Positions 1 through 11,400 of a DNA stretch of 64,000 nt are shown here, piece by piece (the stretch's first letter is position 1; each line of letters starts with the position of its first letter). Where the stretch lies: assembly GCA_015183035.1 (NCBI GenBank), contig JACZZP010000018.1, forward strand, positions 496,001 through 560,000, written 5' to 3'. The notes under the pieces are model-generated. The model did no database searches, was not told the origin of the DNA, and worked only from the letters and a program-made list of their open reading frames with translations. The DNA is from Meloidogyne chitwoodi. Its lineage: Eukaryota > Nematoda > Chromadorea > Rhabditida > Meloidogynidae. Position numbers and translations under genes: made by a program.

Positions 1-959
1 AAAAATTTAAAAAATTTTCTGGCTGCTAAGCCTCTTATAAAGTTCAAAAAAAATTTCTAAAATTTTTAAAAATTTCAAAAAAACCTGTCTAAAAAATTGA
101 AGCAAAACTTTTCTTTCAATAAAATGTTGTGATTGTCTTCTTTTAGCTAATTCCTCTTGTAACGATCCAAGACGACAAAAAGGAAAAACTAAACAAAATT
201 CTGAAAATGTTGGATCTTGAGAACGTCCTTCAGAAAAACCAAAAAATGGCAAAATATGTGGACAATTACCAAAACGAACAAGTAACTTTAAATAAAAAGA
301 AAATAAAATTAATTAAACACATTGGCAGTGGTCCAAAGAAACATACAAAATTATAAAAATCTTTAAAAAAATTTTAAAATTTTTAAAATTTCCACAAGCA
401 CTACCAAGTAGAGGTAAGGGAACAAGCAAAATTTTCTCAAAGACTAAAGTGCTCCAAACTAATATTTTGACCATAAATAAATATTTTTGGGTATTACTGA
501 AGATATAGATTGTGTTTCTTTTTAGTATTTAATATTTTACGAATTTTTTTTATACTTTATAAAAAAAATTTAAATAATTTGGTAATATTTCTAAAAAATA
601 AAAAAATAATTCGTAGAAAGTTTATTTTACAAAAAAGACGCTACCCACACTTTTGCAGTAAATTTAAACATTTACAAAAAGGTCAAAAAATATTTTAAAA
701 AAATTCAAACAAACCTCAATCTCCTGTCTGACACATTTAATTTCATCCTGACCATGACAAAGAATCTTTTTGATAGCAAATTCTTCATATTTGCTAGAAG
801 CATCTTCTGCCAAATAAATTTGACTAAATCCACTAAAATTAAATAAATTATTTAATAAATTAAAAAAGAAAACCCTGTAGCAATTAATTTTTTTAATTTT
901 AATAATTTTCCATCAATTTCAATGTCTACGTCTCTACTACTGCTAATACATCCTCCCAT
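1..959 (-). CDS. STK16-like Ser/Thr kinase, N-terminal part (partial)
   Basis: Four exons are readable, joined in phase: about 875-959, 715-836, 85-285 and 1 to about 50; the rest lies beyond the left edge. The protein starts MGGCIS, an N-myristoylation plus palmitoylation type start as in mammalian STK16. Next come a glycine-loop end (GGFSQIYLAED), the lysine strand (EFAIKKILCHGQDE, close to the ALKRILCHE of STK16), CPHILPFFGFSEG, and a hinge region (LVFPFCRLGSLQEEL). The last exon gives FIRGLAA, fitting helix E before the catalytic loop. STK16-family kinases are membrane-anchored, Golgi-associated NAK-family kinases. The catalytic HRD and DFG motifs are outside the window, so activity cannot be judged. 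The family assignment rests on the ILCHGQD segment and the lipidated start. Confidence 0.85.
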
Positions 960-1391
960 CAATTAGAAATAAATTTTTTTTTAATTATATAAAAATTAAA
1001 AAATAAATAAATTTTAATAGAAAAAATACTATAAAATAAATTAAAAAAAATTTTAATTTAATTTAAAAAAAAAATTAAATGGCACATATAAATTAATTAA
1101 AGTTTAAAGCAAAATTAAAAAAAAATATTAAGATGGGTATTATTAAGTTAAAGCAAAATTTTAAAATGAGCAAATTAAAAAAATATATATTAAAAATAAA
1201 TAATGTCAAACTTTTCTGATAAACTAATATTTTCTGATAGCAAAAAATTAATTTTTTTTCGATGTTGAAGCAAAAAAAACTGAAGCAAAGTTTCAATTTT
1301 AATTTATGTGCTTCTCCACCTTAGGAAGAGAAGCACACCTAAACTCTTACAAAAAATAAAAAATTAGAAAAGTTTGACTTTAAAAAATAGA
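960..1391. other. AT-rich intergenic gap with a hairpin
   Basis: No coding signal. This is the region between the 3' end of the GT25 gene and the start of the kinase gene, both on the minus strand. A perfect 9-bp inverted repeat (GTGCTTCTC at 1308-1316 and GAGAAGCAC at 1328-1336, 11-nt loop) lies close to the GT25 stop codon and could be a 3'-end structure. Copies of the GAAGCAAAGTTTC motif seen in the GT25 intron occur at about 1105-1160 and 1266-1296. Confidence 0.5.
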
Positions 1392-4300
1392 TTAGAATTC
1401 ATCTTTATTAAAATTAATTTTATTATTATTATTTTCCAAAAATTCTTTTTTGCTTAAAAAATGATCTTTATCATCATCTTTATTATTATTAAAATAATAA
1501 TTAAAAACCTCTTTACTATCTTCTGTATCGCTAATATAATCCAATTGATGTTTATAACGTTCAGGTTCCAAAATTACTGGATAAGCAGCAAAAGCTTTTA
1601 TCTTTGCTTCATCTTCTCCATTATTTGCTTCATTTTCATCTTCAAAAGCAAAATAATTACTCCAAACCTTGTTAGGGTGTTGTCCATACATTATTGGCAA
1701 AAATTCATCCAAAGCCAACAGTTTATTTAATGGATCAGCTTTTATTAGCTTTTTAGCTCCAGAATGGCTTATAGCATAACCAATTGTCCAATAAGAATAA
1801 GTCACTGTGCTGAGATGTTTATTACCTTTTTTAAAAAATAAAAATTAAAAAAGTTTCAGTTTTTGAAATATATCAACAAATTTTTTATTCGAAAAAACTC
1901 GTCGAGTTGAGTCGAATAAGATCAAAAAAGAGCTTCTGACTCAAGCCTACGTTTAATTACAGGCTTTCAAAAATCAAAAAACAAAAGGGGGGACCAAGCG
2001 CATTTAAAGTGATTACCGCGGCTGCTTCACACGTAAATTTCAAAATTATGCTCTTTTAAATAACGTAAAAATAAATTAAATTTTTTAAAGTTAAACCTTG
2101 AACAAAAAATTCTTTATTAGATGGTGGTGACATCTTTTTACGACCAAAATAAATAAAATCCCAATCCAATCGAGTTTTCATCAAATCTTGGATTATTTGA
2201 TTAATTCTAGAAAAATAATAATAATTAATATTCCCTTCTCGTAAATTTTGTTTCGCTTTGTTAGCTTTGGGGATGTGTAATTTAATGATTTTAATCATAA
2301 AAAAGAAAAAAATCTCAATTTTGAAGCAAAAAATTGAGCAGTTTCAATTTTTATTTTGAAGCAAAGTTTCAATTTTGAATAAAAAAATTGTGAAGCAGTT
2401 TCAGTTATTAATTTAAGCAATGATTCAGTTTTTAATAAAAATGAAGCAAAGTTTCAGTTTCAAATTTTGAAGCAAAAAAATGAAGCAAATATTTATTTTT
2501 TAATTTTAAAGCAAAAAGTGAAACAATGCTTCAGTTTTTAATTTTGAATTTAAATAAAAATGTGAAGCAAAGTTTCAGTTTTTGGGATCCCAATTCTTGT
2601 GTAAGCGCCTAAACCCTTATAATTAAAATTAATTAAATTAAAAAAATACATTAGAGTCCCATTTTGAGTAAATTTAAAATCATCTTCCAAAATAATAGCT
2701 CTATCATATCCATTAATCAAAATATCTTTCCAAATATTATAATGACTTAAAAAACAACCAATTTCCCCCAATTTCATTTTTCTATTAAAAAAAGGGTCAA
2801 AATAACCAGGCAAAAATTGAAGTGAAGAAAGTTGTTTAACAGTTAAATTTTGGCCATCTACAGCTTCAAAAAGTTTAAATTTAATACCAACAAGACGTAA
2901 AATTTGTCTAATTTTGTTTAAACGTTCAGGTCTTCGAGCAAGATTAATTAAATAAATTTGATCAAATCCAAACTTTTTTTAAAAAAAATTAAAACTAAAA
3001 AAGAAAAAAAAAAACCTTTGTTTCAGGAGGATATAAAGGTGAAAGAACTGATGATGTTGGAAATGGAATTGTTCCAAAATCTGAGATAAAACTGGCCAAG
3101 AAAGTTGAAAACTGAAAAATAAAATAAATATTTATTTTTAATTAAATTAAAATTTCTTTATAAAAAATGAGAAATATCCTGAAAGAATACTTTCCTCTAT
3201 TATTTCCCCCACAACACAATGGGTTACACTAAAAATATATGATTGCACAAAAAAAAAATTTTTTTAATTGGAACGCCTAACACAGACCCTCAATTTCTTA
3301 AAATTAAATATTTTTTCACACAACTTTCAATCAAAAAATTAAAAAATAAATGTCTATTATACTCTCTGGGATGACCTCACAAGACTGTCTGTGCAAAAAA
3401 AATAAAAAAAATTCAAAAAATGTTTGGAATTGCCTAGCCCTGACCCTTACTATATTAAAATTTAATTATTTTCCCAAATAAAAATTAAAATAAGAATTAA
3501 AATAAAAACAAACTAAAGACAAATGTTCATTATTAGAATTAGCTTCATTTAAAAAATAGCCATAAATAAAATGATTAGAAAATAAAATAGAAATATTCAT
3601 TTTAAAAGCTGAAGAAGCAAAAACATCTATTGGACTATTACCACCAAAACCTTCATTTCCACTCATCAAATTATTTTCTTCAAAAGTTAAATAAGAAGAA
3701 TCTGGATGTTTTAAATTTATCAAAAGAGGGCCATTTGAATAATAAACCTTTTTAAATTAAATTTAAAAAATTAATTAATTAAAAATGTGTCAAAAACTTG
3801 TAAAACTCAACAATTTTCTTTTTTCTAATTGAAATATTTCTCAAAAAAATCAAAGCTTAACGTTCCACGATATTTTATACAAAAAAAAAACACTTTTTTT
3901 TTAATTTTCCGTTATAGAGGTTAGAAGACATTTTTTGATTTTTCAGTATTAGTCTTGTGAGATCCAACACCAATATCATTTATTAAAAATAACCCAATAA
4001 CCGTACTAGGGATTCCTAAAATGTGTTTCTTCTGAACAGATGTCTGCCCGTAAAAAAATTACTGAAAAATGCCCGGAGAAATAATTAAAATTCCTTAAAA
4101 TTAATTTAAAAAAATACTCTGATAAAGTCGAGTCTTTCTCTTTGGATAAACCAATCATCTAAAAACAAATCTTTTGCATTATTAAAATCTCCAAATGAAG
4201 AGTAAAGTAATGGAGATAAAACAACAAAAGGTATTTCCAAAAAAGAAATCATTTGACGAAGAGAATCACGCAAAAGAAAATTATTTGAGTTGATAATTAA

Positions 4301-5064
4301 TACCAAATTACAATATTTACGACGTCCAAAAAGCAAAGATTCTTCTCTCCAATTTGTTATAATTTCTTCTGTTAAACTAATAGAGCGATATAATCCTTGA
4401 GGATATTCTTTTATCCATCTAAATTTTAATAAAAAGTAATAAAGTCAAGAAGGTGATTTATAGATAAAATTTAAAAATGTCCGCAATTTTAGTCCGCAAA
4501 TGTTTTTTTAAAAAAAAATTTTGAAATAAGAAAAATTTTTAATTAAAAAGCATATTGATTGCTGAAAAAAAGTAAAAAACATTAAAATATAAAGATTTAA
4601 ATAGATCTATCATTTAAAAATAATAATAAAGATTTTTACAGATTCAATTTATTTTTGCAGATTTTAAATTTAATTTTTGAATTACAAAAATTAAAAAAAT
4701 CTAAAAAATTAGAAAAAAAATAAAAACCTTTTAATCATACTATCACCATTATCGACAAAAAAGTTTAAATAAATTCTATCCTAAAAATTAAATTATTAAA
4801 ATAAATAAATGTTTTCTTAATTAAAAAAAACCTTTGGATAACGAAGATCTTCAATTAATCCCATAAAATAGGGTAAAACATGTTCATTTTTTATGTTAAT
4901 TGAAATACATAATTTTGGATAAATAACATCATAATTTGTATTTGCCTTTATATTCTTAAATTTAAATAAATATTATATTTAATTAAAAAAAGAATAAAAA
5001 GTTTTACCGTTTTATAACAGCAAATAAACAAATAAATAAAATAAAATTTGAAAATTCTCAACAT
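1392..5064 (-). CDS. GT25 procollagen galactosyltransferase-like protein (COLGALT family)
   Basis: About ten exons on the minus strand. Exon 1 (5008-5064) encodes a hydrophobic signal sequence (MLRIFKFYFIYLFICCYK). The N-terminal GT domain follows (HVLPYFMGLIEDLRYPKDR, then GRRKYCNLVLIINSNN). The C-terminal GT25 domain has GFDQIYLINLARRPERL, LPGYFDPFF, GEIGCFLSHYNIWKDI, the acidic motif ILEDDFKF, DWDFIYFGRKKM, YSYWTIGYAIS and LDEFLPIMYGQHPNKV. These match human COLGALT1 in order. The protein ends NKDEF, a KDEL-like ER-retention tail. Known role: transfer of galactose to hydroxylysine in collagen within the ER. Odd point: the DADN of the first domain of human COLGALT1 reads NSNN here, so that domain may have lost metal binding. 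Exon joins near 3040-3480 are the least certain. Confidence 0.88.
2300..2600. repeat. Imperfect tandem GAAGCAAAGTTTCAGTTTT repeats
   Basis: An intron of the GT25 gene is made largely of about ten diverged copies of a roughly 25-30 bp unit centred on TGAAGCAAAGTTTCAGTTTT. The core is itself near-palindromic (GAAnnnnnnTTC). Related copies occur at 1105-1300 and once near 18354. Confidence 0.75.
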
Positions 5065-5169
5065 GATTTAGACTGAAAATTAATTTATGTATAATTTTTC
5101 GAGTTTTGAAGAAAGTAAAATAAATTTAAACGTTGTATATTCTCTAGTTTTTCTTTTTTTTATATTCGT

Positions 5170-5288
5170 ACATTTCGTGTTACTCTATTGCACGACATTT
5201 CGTCCCTCTGCAAAAAACTACATTTACCCGTGCCCACGATTTTTTGCTGTTAGGACGAAATGTCGTGCAATTTCGTGACACGAAATGT
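5170..5288. repeat. Palindromic MITE-like element, copy 1
   Basis: The outer arms ACATTTCGTGT and ACACGAAATGT pair. The inner arms ATTGCACGACATTTCGTCC and GGACGAAATGTCGTGCAAT pair, followed by GCAAAAAA/TTTTTTGC around a short centre. Near-identical core sequence occurs in copies 2 and 3 (20657-20799 and 27264-27406). No clear target duplication is seen here. Confidence 0.75.
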
Positions 5289-5856
5289 CGTGAATAATTC
5301 ATCTCTCGTTTTAAGTATTACTCTCGTTTTTTATTTTACCCAGAAATAAGATTATATTCTTTGAGATTCAATATCTCGGTTTTTAGTTAACAGATTTTAA
5401 TTTCGACTAAAAATTTCATAGATTATAGTTTTAAGAATTTTTAAGCAAAAACTCATACGAGAGAAATTTCTCTCATTGACCATTTTATAACCTTTCCTAC
5501 TCCTTTACCCTTTTGTAACTTTTTATGCTGCTGACCATTTCGCCTTCGCTCTTCATTTCTTTCCGTCGTACCTCACCGTTGCTTAACTTACCAGATACAC
5601 ATAAATTTTAAATAAAAGAATTAAATGTCCAATTTATCAAAAATTAAGTATCTTGTGTAAAATTTAAATTTCAAAACATTGAAAGCTTTTAGTGTTTAGG
5701 TTATAAAAAAGATTTATTTAAAATTACATCATGTTAACCAAAATTAATGTTCTTTAGTAAATTTCCTGAATTATCATCTGCTCGCCTCAAATTAAATAAT
5801 TTTTTATTAAAAAATAAAACAATTGTTAAAATTATAAAAAAACTTGTTTATTTTCA
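5289..5856. other. Intergenic, no gene seen
   Basis: AT-rich sequence between the palindromic element and the stop codon of the tandem-TAZ gene. Short open frames here have no recognisable motif or splice support. I see no regulatory structure I can defend. Confidence 0.4.
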
Positions 5857-7059
5857 TCAGACTCCTTGCTGGTTTATATATTTTTTAACCGGAGTACACA
5901 CTTGGCAGACTTTGTTACAAGTTTTCCAATGAGTAATTATTTGTCGAGAAGAAGCACAATGCGCAAATTTACATTGAAGACCATCTGTACATTTATCCTG
6001 ATGTTCCAAAACATCTTTCATTACATTGCAATATGGAAGAGTGCACAGAACACGATTTTGAGGTTCCGACTAAAATTTAAATGTAAAATCGATATTTTAA
6101 CATTAAAGGAAAACCTTTTCTTTTTGCCGACATTTATGAGCATGTAAAAGTAGCACAAGTTGTTGCTGAATTAATTTCTGCTTTTCAAGATCTTGTTTTG
6201 GTGGTTCCACTGGTTGATTTAGTGTTAGACCAGATAGATTCGTCTGAAACTTTTGTTAATCAAAAACAAAAGTTAGTTATCAAAAATTAAAGTTTGCTTA
6301 GTTACGTTCTTGCCTAATTTCACGCGCGGGTAAAAGGACAAAACCACAAAATTTCCTAAAGTAAATGAGAAGTGAAGGACAATATCCCCTTATTAACGTT
6401 TAAATTTATTTAAAAGAATGCAAAAAATTAAACATTATTTTTAACAAAATACGAACCACAATTCCCCCAGGATTTTGTGACATCTTACTCCAAATAGGAT
6501 ATCTTTGCGTCACATGATTTCCATTTACCATTATTCCAGATTGAGATTGACCATTTTGTAGTTGTTGGTAATAAAAAAACGAAGACATTGCTATATAGCA
6601 TTTAATTTGAAAACATTTAATTTAAAGAAGAAAACCTTGTATTTGCTCAGAAAAAGAAGCTTGATAAAGTGTATATTTGTTGCCAAGATTACACAATGAA
6701 CAGTATTCTTTTTTACAATTCTTCCAATGAGTAATTATTTTGCAAGAATAAACACAATAAGCAAATTTACATTGCAAACCAGATTTGCATTTAATTATAT
6801 GTTCTAAAACACCTTTCATCACATAACAGTGAGGAAGAGTACATTGACCATAATTTTGTGGCTCCAACTAAAGGATTTTATAAAATAATAATGTCTAAAT
6901 ATAAACTTAAACCTTTTCTTTTTGTTGACATCTATAAGCGTGTAAAAGAAGCACAAGTTGTTGTTGAATTGATTTTTGATTTTCTGGATCTTTTAATTGT
7001 TCTTCTAATGAACGACCATCATCTAGTTTATTTGGTAACATTTGATCTGAATTATTCAT
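5857..7059 (-). CDS. Tandem TAZ1 zinc-domain protein (p300/CBP-like)
   Basis: Five exons join in phase into about 283 residues. Exon 1 (6913-7059, 49 codons) starts [11 protein letters not shown] and enters the first TAZ1 helix ([15 protein letters not shown]). Exon 2 (from 6867) has [27 protein letters not shown] and [13 protein letters not shown]. Exon 3 is a linker ([23 protein letters not shown]). Exons 4 and 5 repeat a whole TAZ1: [54 protein letters not shown], then stop at 5857-5859. Both copies keep all twelve His/Cys zinc ligands. In p300/CBP, TAZ1 binds transactivation domains such as HIF-1alpha and CITED2. No KIX, bromodomain or HAT region is present, and the second copy has no start codon of its own, so I read one gene, not two. 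It may act as a decoy or adaptor; that is inference. Confidence 0.82.
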
Positions 7060-7423
7060 TTAAAATGTTTAAGATGAATAATAATAATAATTCAACTAAC
7101 TAGTTGGCACAACTATAGATCGAAATTTTAAAAAAAGGCCGGTAAAAGGTTTTGACTAAATGCCATTTTATATTTTTGGACAAAATGGTCATAGGAAGAC
7201 TATGGATAAAATGGTCATAGCCCAGAATAAGTAATCGCAGGTTAAGTAAGGCCGAGAAATAGTATGTTAATTAAAGAGTTAGGGATAAAAAGAAGGACAA
7301 AGACTACATTTAGAAAATCAGCCAATGTATTTAGAGTAAATTGTTTATTTTTCTTGATATTTTTTTACAAATTAAAATTTTTAAAATATAACTTTCTTCA
7401 TTTTTTTCAGTTAGAGAATATTT
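7060..7423. promoter_or_regulatory. Shared upstream region of the TAZ gene and GatB
   Basis: The two start codons face away from each other over 364 bp, so both promoters must fit here or in upstream introns. It contains a tandem GACAAAATGGTCATAG / GATAAAATGGTCATAG pair (about 7175-7220). TTTTTTTCAG at 7401-7410, just before the GatB start, would serve as a trans- or cis-splice acceptor. Confidence 0.4.
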
Positions 7424-10101
7424 ATGTCACATTTCCATGTTAGAACTTATATTAAAAATTATTTAAAATATTCACCTTTAATTCGTTGTTTCTATACAAC
7501 AATAGCACAAAGAAATATTTCAGAAGGATTTCAACCGATTATTGGTCTTGAGGTTTATTTTAAATATTTTTTGAATATTATATTAATTTAGTTACATGCC
7601 CAACTTGCTACAAAAACTAAACTTTTCTCTGAAAGTTGTTCAACAGATAATTCGTCCGTTGAGTCTAACTGCCATGTTTCTATTTTTGTAATATTTTTTT
7701 ATAAATTTTATTTTTTAAATTTTTCCTTTAAGGATTCGGCAATTCCAGGCACACTTCCACGATTAAATAGCTCATGTATCGATGTATATTTAATTTATAA
7801 ATTTATTTTTTGTTCTATTTTGTAGAAAGCTCTTTTAACTGCTGTTTTGCTTAATTGCCAGGTTTCTCCTTTATGCAGGTTTTAGCTATTCTAAAAATTA
7901 ATATTTTTTATTAGATTTGACAGAAAGCATTATTTCTATCCAGATTTGCCATTAGGTTAGTATTTTATTTTTGGTACTTCCACTAAGAAGTTTTTCATTT
8001 GAAACATTAATACTTTTTTATGTTTCAAATATATGAAAATTTTATTCGCTATCCCTTATTATTAATTTTAAAACAATTTTCATTTTACAATTAGGCTATC
8101 AAATAACACAAAAGTCTAATCCTATTGCAAAGAATGGATATTTTACTATTTGTGTTCAGTCTTCAGATGAAAATGAATTGGTTACTATTTTTTATTTTAA
8201 ATATTTAATTATATAAATTTAGTTTTATCAAAAGTCTGTTGGAATAGAACAAATTCAATTGGAAATGGACAGTGGAAAATCAATTAGACATGGAGCTTTG
8301 GATTTAATTGATTTAAATAGAGCTGGAATTGCTTTAATTGAAATTGTCACATCTCCAGAGTTTTACAATCCTGTTGAGGTTATTTGCTTTGTTGAACAAA
8401 TAAGAATGGCGCTTGCTCATAATCAAATTTGTCACGGACATTTTCATGGTTTTTTAATTTAAATATGGATATAATTTTAAAATATTTCGTTTGTGGTGTA
8501 GTGGTAGTGTGTTGGATTTGTAGTTAGTGTGTTGTGGGTTCGAGTCCATTGTTTGATTTTCAGTCTGTAAAATCGTTTTTATTTAATTTTATTTTTTATA
8601 ACTTTTAGAAGGCAACCTCAGAGTAGATGCAAATGTTTCAATTTCAAAAAATGGAGAAAAAGGTTCAAAAGTTGAATTAAAAAATTTGAGCGGAATTGGT
8701 CATTTATTTTCTTCTTTAACAAAAGAAATCGATAGACAATTAAAATTGATAAAACTAGGAGAACTTATTGAAGAAGAGACGAGAGCAGTGGATGAACAAG
8801 GGTTTTTTTAATATGTTATTTTTTTAATGACTCGAAATTTTTTAATTAAATTGATAGTTAGAGACCCGTCTTTTTTGGTTAGAAATTCTTGTTAAATTTC
8901 GGGAATAAATCTTTTGGAATTCCTATTTTTTTTAATTGAATCCCTACGAGAGAGACTTTCTCTTTTTTCTTAGAAATTAAAAAAATATTTTCTTAATTTT
9001 TCAGAAAAACATTTTCTGCTCGTTCAAAAGGCTCAGAATTGGATTATCGTTTTATGCCTGAACCAAACATTCCTCCAATGAAAATTGACTCTAAAATGAT
9101 TAAAAATGCACAAAACCAAGTTTTGTTAGATTTTCCTTATTTGAATTATATTATTAATTATGGATTTCCTCCAAATTTTACAATGGAAATTTTGGTTTAT
9201 TTTTTTTTAATTTTTAAAGTTTTAAACAATAATTTTTAGAATTGTAAAAGAATGGAAAAATTGATTCAAATTTATTTAGAATGTGGACCTCCAGTTTGTT
9301 TATTTTTTAATTTAATTTAATTCTCTCTATATTAAAAATTAAAAAAATTATTTAAATTAATAAAATGATAGAATATTTAAAGAAAATTGTTTTTTAGGTT
9401 CCATTCAATCATTTTAAAAAATGGCTAGATGAACTCAGATTTCTTTGTGAAAAACTAACTAATAATGATAATAATAAAAATAATTTTCCTCCTACAAAGT
9501 TTGTTTAATTTTTTTTAAATAAATCTAAATTAAAAATATTTTTTAGTATTAAATTAATTTATTGTTTTGCTCAAGTTGTTCATTTATCTAATAAGGCAAT
9601 GTTGACAAATTTGGTTGGAATTGATTTGATGAGAGAATTTGCAGAAGATGAAGAGACGGAAAATGAACATTTTAATAAAAACATAGTAAAAGAGGTTTTG
9701 ATTTTAAAAATAATTTTTTTTTATTTATACTAGGTCAGATCTTAAAGTAGACCTTTTTTGGGGTTTTTAGGAATCTGCCCTCAGGGTATAAAAATCATAA
9801 AATTAGTAAAATTTAAATCTTTCTTTTAATTTAAATCTTTCAGTTAATTGAAGCAAGAAATCTATGGCGTATAACAAATTTAGAAGAAATAGATGAACTA
9901 GTTAATAAAGTAATGGCTGACCAAAAAATTACTTTTTTAGTTAAATTAGACGAAGAAAAATCAAAAATTAGAAGTAGAGCTATGGCTAAATTTAGAAGAG
10001 AGGTTATTATTAATAGTAATAAAAGAATTGCTCCAGAAGATGTTGAAGAATCTTATTGGAGAATTTCAAAAAGAAATAAAATTAGTTTAAATAAATTGTG
10101 A
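7424..10101 (+). CDS. gatb: Mitochondrial Glu-tRNA(Gln) amidotransferase subunit B
   Basis: Multi-exon gene. Exon 1 gives a basic, Tyr- and Phe-rich leader (MSHFHVRTYIKNYLKY) suited to mitochondrial import, then FQPIIGLEVHAQLATKTKLF, the GatB N-terminal signature. Later exons have EMDSGKSIRHG, DLNRAGIALIEIVTSPEF, EGNLRVDANVSIS, GSKVELKNLSGI and SELDYRFMPEPNIPP, all in GatB order. The C-terminal exons carry the helical and YqeY-like tail (LWRITNLEEIDELVNKVM, ending ISLNKL at 10101). GatB works in the GatCAB complex, which amidates Glu-tRNA(Gln) to Gln-tRNA(Gln) in mitochondria. One intron (8463-8608) contains a tRNA-like element. The start was chosen as the first ATG after a strong splice acceptor and in frame with the leader. 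Confidence 0.93.
8487..8557 (+). repeat. tRNA-like element T1
   Basis: A-box-like TGGTGTAGTGGTA (8494-8506) and B-box GGGTTCGAGTCCA (about 8536-8548) at tRNA spacing, inside a GatB intron. The T-arm is recognisable, but acceptor and anticodon stems do not form. I read it as a tRNA-derived repeat or pseudo-tRNA, not a working tRNA. Confidence 0.6.
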
Positions 10102-10360
10102 ATATTTTGAATTTATAGCGTTAATTTATAAAAGAAAATTTAATTTAATGTGGGAGGATTCCCAACGCTGCTTAACTTGCCAGATATGACAAGCTAGCGT
10201 TCTTTCTATGTGGTATGGTTGTATTTGAGTCTCGTCTTATTTTGTCTCTATTTAATCTATGTAATCAACAACTAAATTACTTTTTTATTCAACATATTTT
10301 TTAAATTTATATTATTCATTTAGAATAAGATTAGAAATAATTTATATCTTTATTCTGTAT

Positions 10361-10752
10361 TTAAATAAGTAAACTTCCTTTTCCCTTTGGAGGCACTGCA
10401 GGTGGTGGTATTGGAGGCATATTTGGACGTCTTTCGCATCTTCTCACAGCATCGCCTCCACAAAATTGCCATATAGCACATTCTACGCAATCAAGTTTTT
10501 TAGTTGCTTTGTTATAATTACAACATTCTATATATAAAAATATAAAAGCCAAAATATATATTAAATAATATTACTTACGTTCACCATTGATTACAACAAT
10601 CAAGGCAATTGCAATTAAAAAAATAATTGCAACAAGTTTCTGTATTGGAAAATGAATATTTTAATTTAAAAGGATGTGATTTAAAAAAAAACTGGCAATT
10701 TTTTAAATTATATTAATTCTTAAAAATATTTAAATTTTAATATTCTTACCAT
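10361..10752 (-). CDS. Small secreted six-cysteine protein
   Basis: Three exons give about 84 residues. Exon 1 holds only the ATG (10750-10752), followed directly by GTAAG. Exon 2 completes a strong signal peptide (KLVAIIFLIAIALIVVINGE). Exon 3, ending at 10361, gives the mature chain QCCNYNKATKKLDCVECA, WQFCGGDAVRRCERR and a proline-rich tail (PPIPPPAVPPKGK). Six cysteines suggest three disulfides. The family is not recognised. Size, signal peptide and cysteine content resemble secreted nematode peptides, some of which are parasitism effectors, but nothing in the sequence proves such a role. It converges on GatB with a 260-bp gap. An upstream alternative start is not apparent. Confidence 0.72.
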
Positions 10753-11049
10753 TTTTATCAGGTTTATAGTAGTTAATTTATTAAATAATTTTTTTATATT
10801 TATTAAGAATTGTTTGTTTTAATAATATTTTTTGGAAATTTATTAAAGCTTTTATACACAATTTTTGGAATAAATTTAACCTTTTTTAAATTTTTTAATA
10901 AATTACTAAGCAAATAAATTATTAAAACTTAGTAAAAAATGATATTTAAACAAATAAAGTTTTTAAAATACAAATTAGTCATTTTTTAATTTTCTAAATG
11001 TTTTATATATTTTAATTTTTTAAAACTTGTAAAACATTTATTAATTAAA

Positions 11050-11093
11050 AATAAACCCAAAAGATCAACATAATTTAAATCAACTAAAAGTTC
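11050..11093. repeat. 44-bp direct repeat, left copy
   Basis: Core CCAAAAGATCAACA(T/C)AATTTAAATCAACTAAAAGTTC recurs at 12140-12183 in the same orientation with two differences. The pair brackets about 1.05 kb containing the protease fragment. The flanks 10753-11049 and 11094-11400 are AT-rich with no gene seen. Confidence 0.7.
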
Positions 11094-11400
11094 AACCATT
11101 AAGAACAAATAAATTATATTAAGCTGTAAATATAATAAAATAATTAAAAGGAATATTTTCAGAACATATTATTAATAAGGTATTTTTTAAATATAATTTT
11201 TTTTTTTACAAAGAAAAAAATTAAGAAAATAATTTTATTTTTTATTTATTCCCTAATTAATTAACAAAAGTGCTCCTTTACATTTACTTTTTTTAATAAA
11301 ACAAAATTAAAATATTAATAAAATTTATCAAGTTGTGTATCTGATAAAAAAATATTTTCTCAATTGTTTATTTCAAATCAGTGTTCCAGATCTTCGGATC

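Noticed and set aside
5857..6250. A separate second TAZ1 gene
   Set aside because: No start codon in frame upstream, and the acceptor before TNLSGL matches in phase the donor after PGGIV, so it is read as part of one gene.
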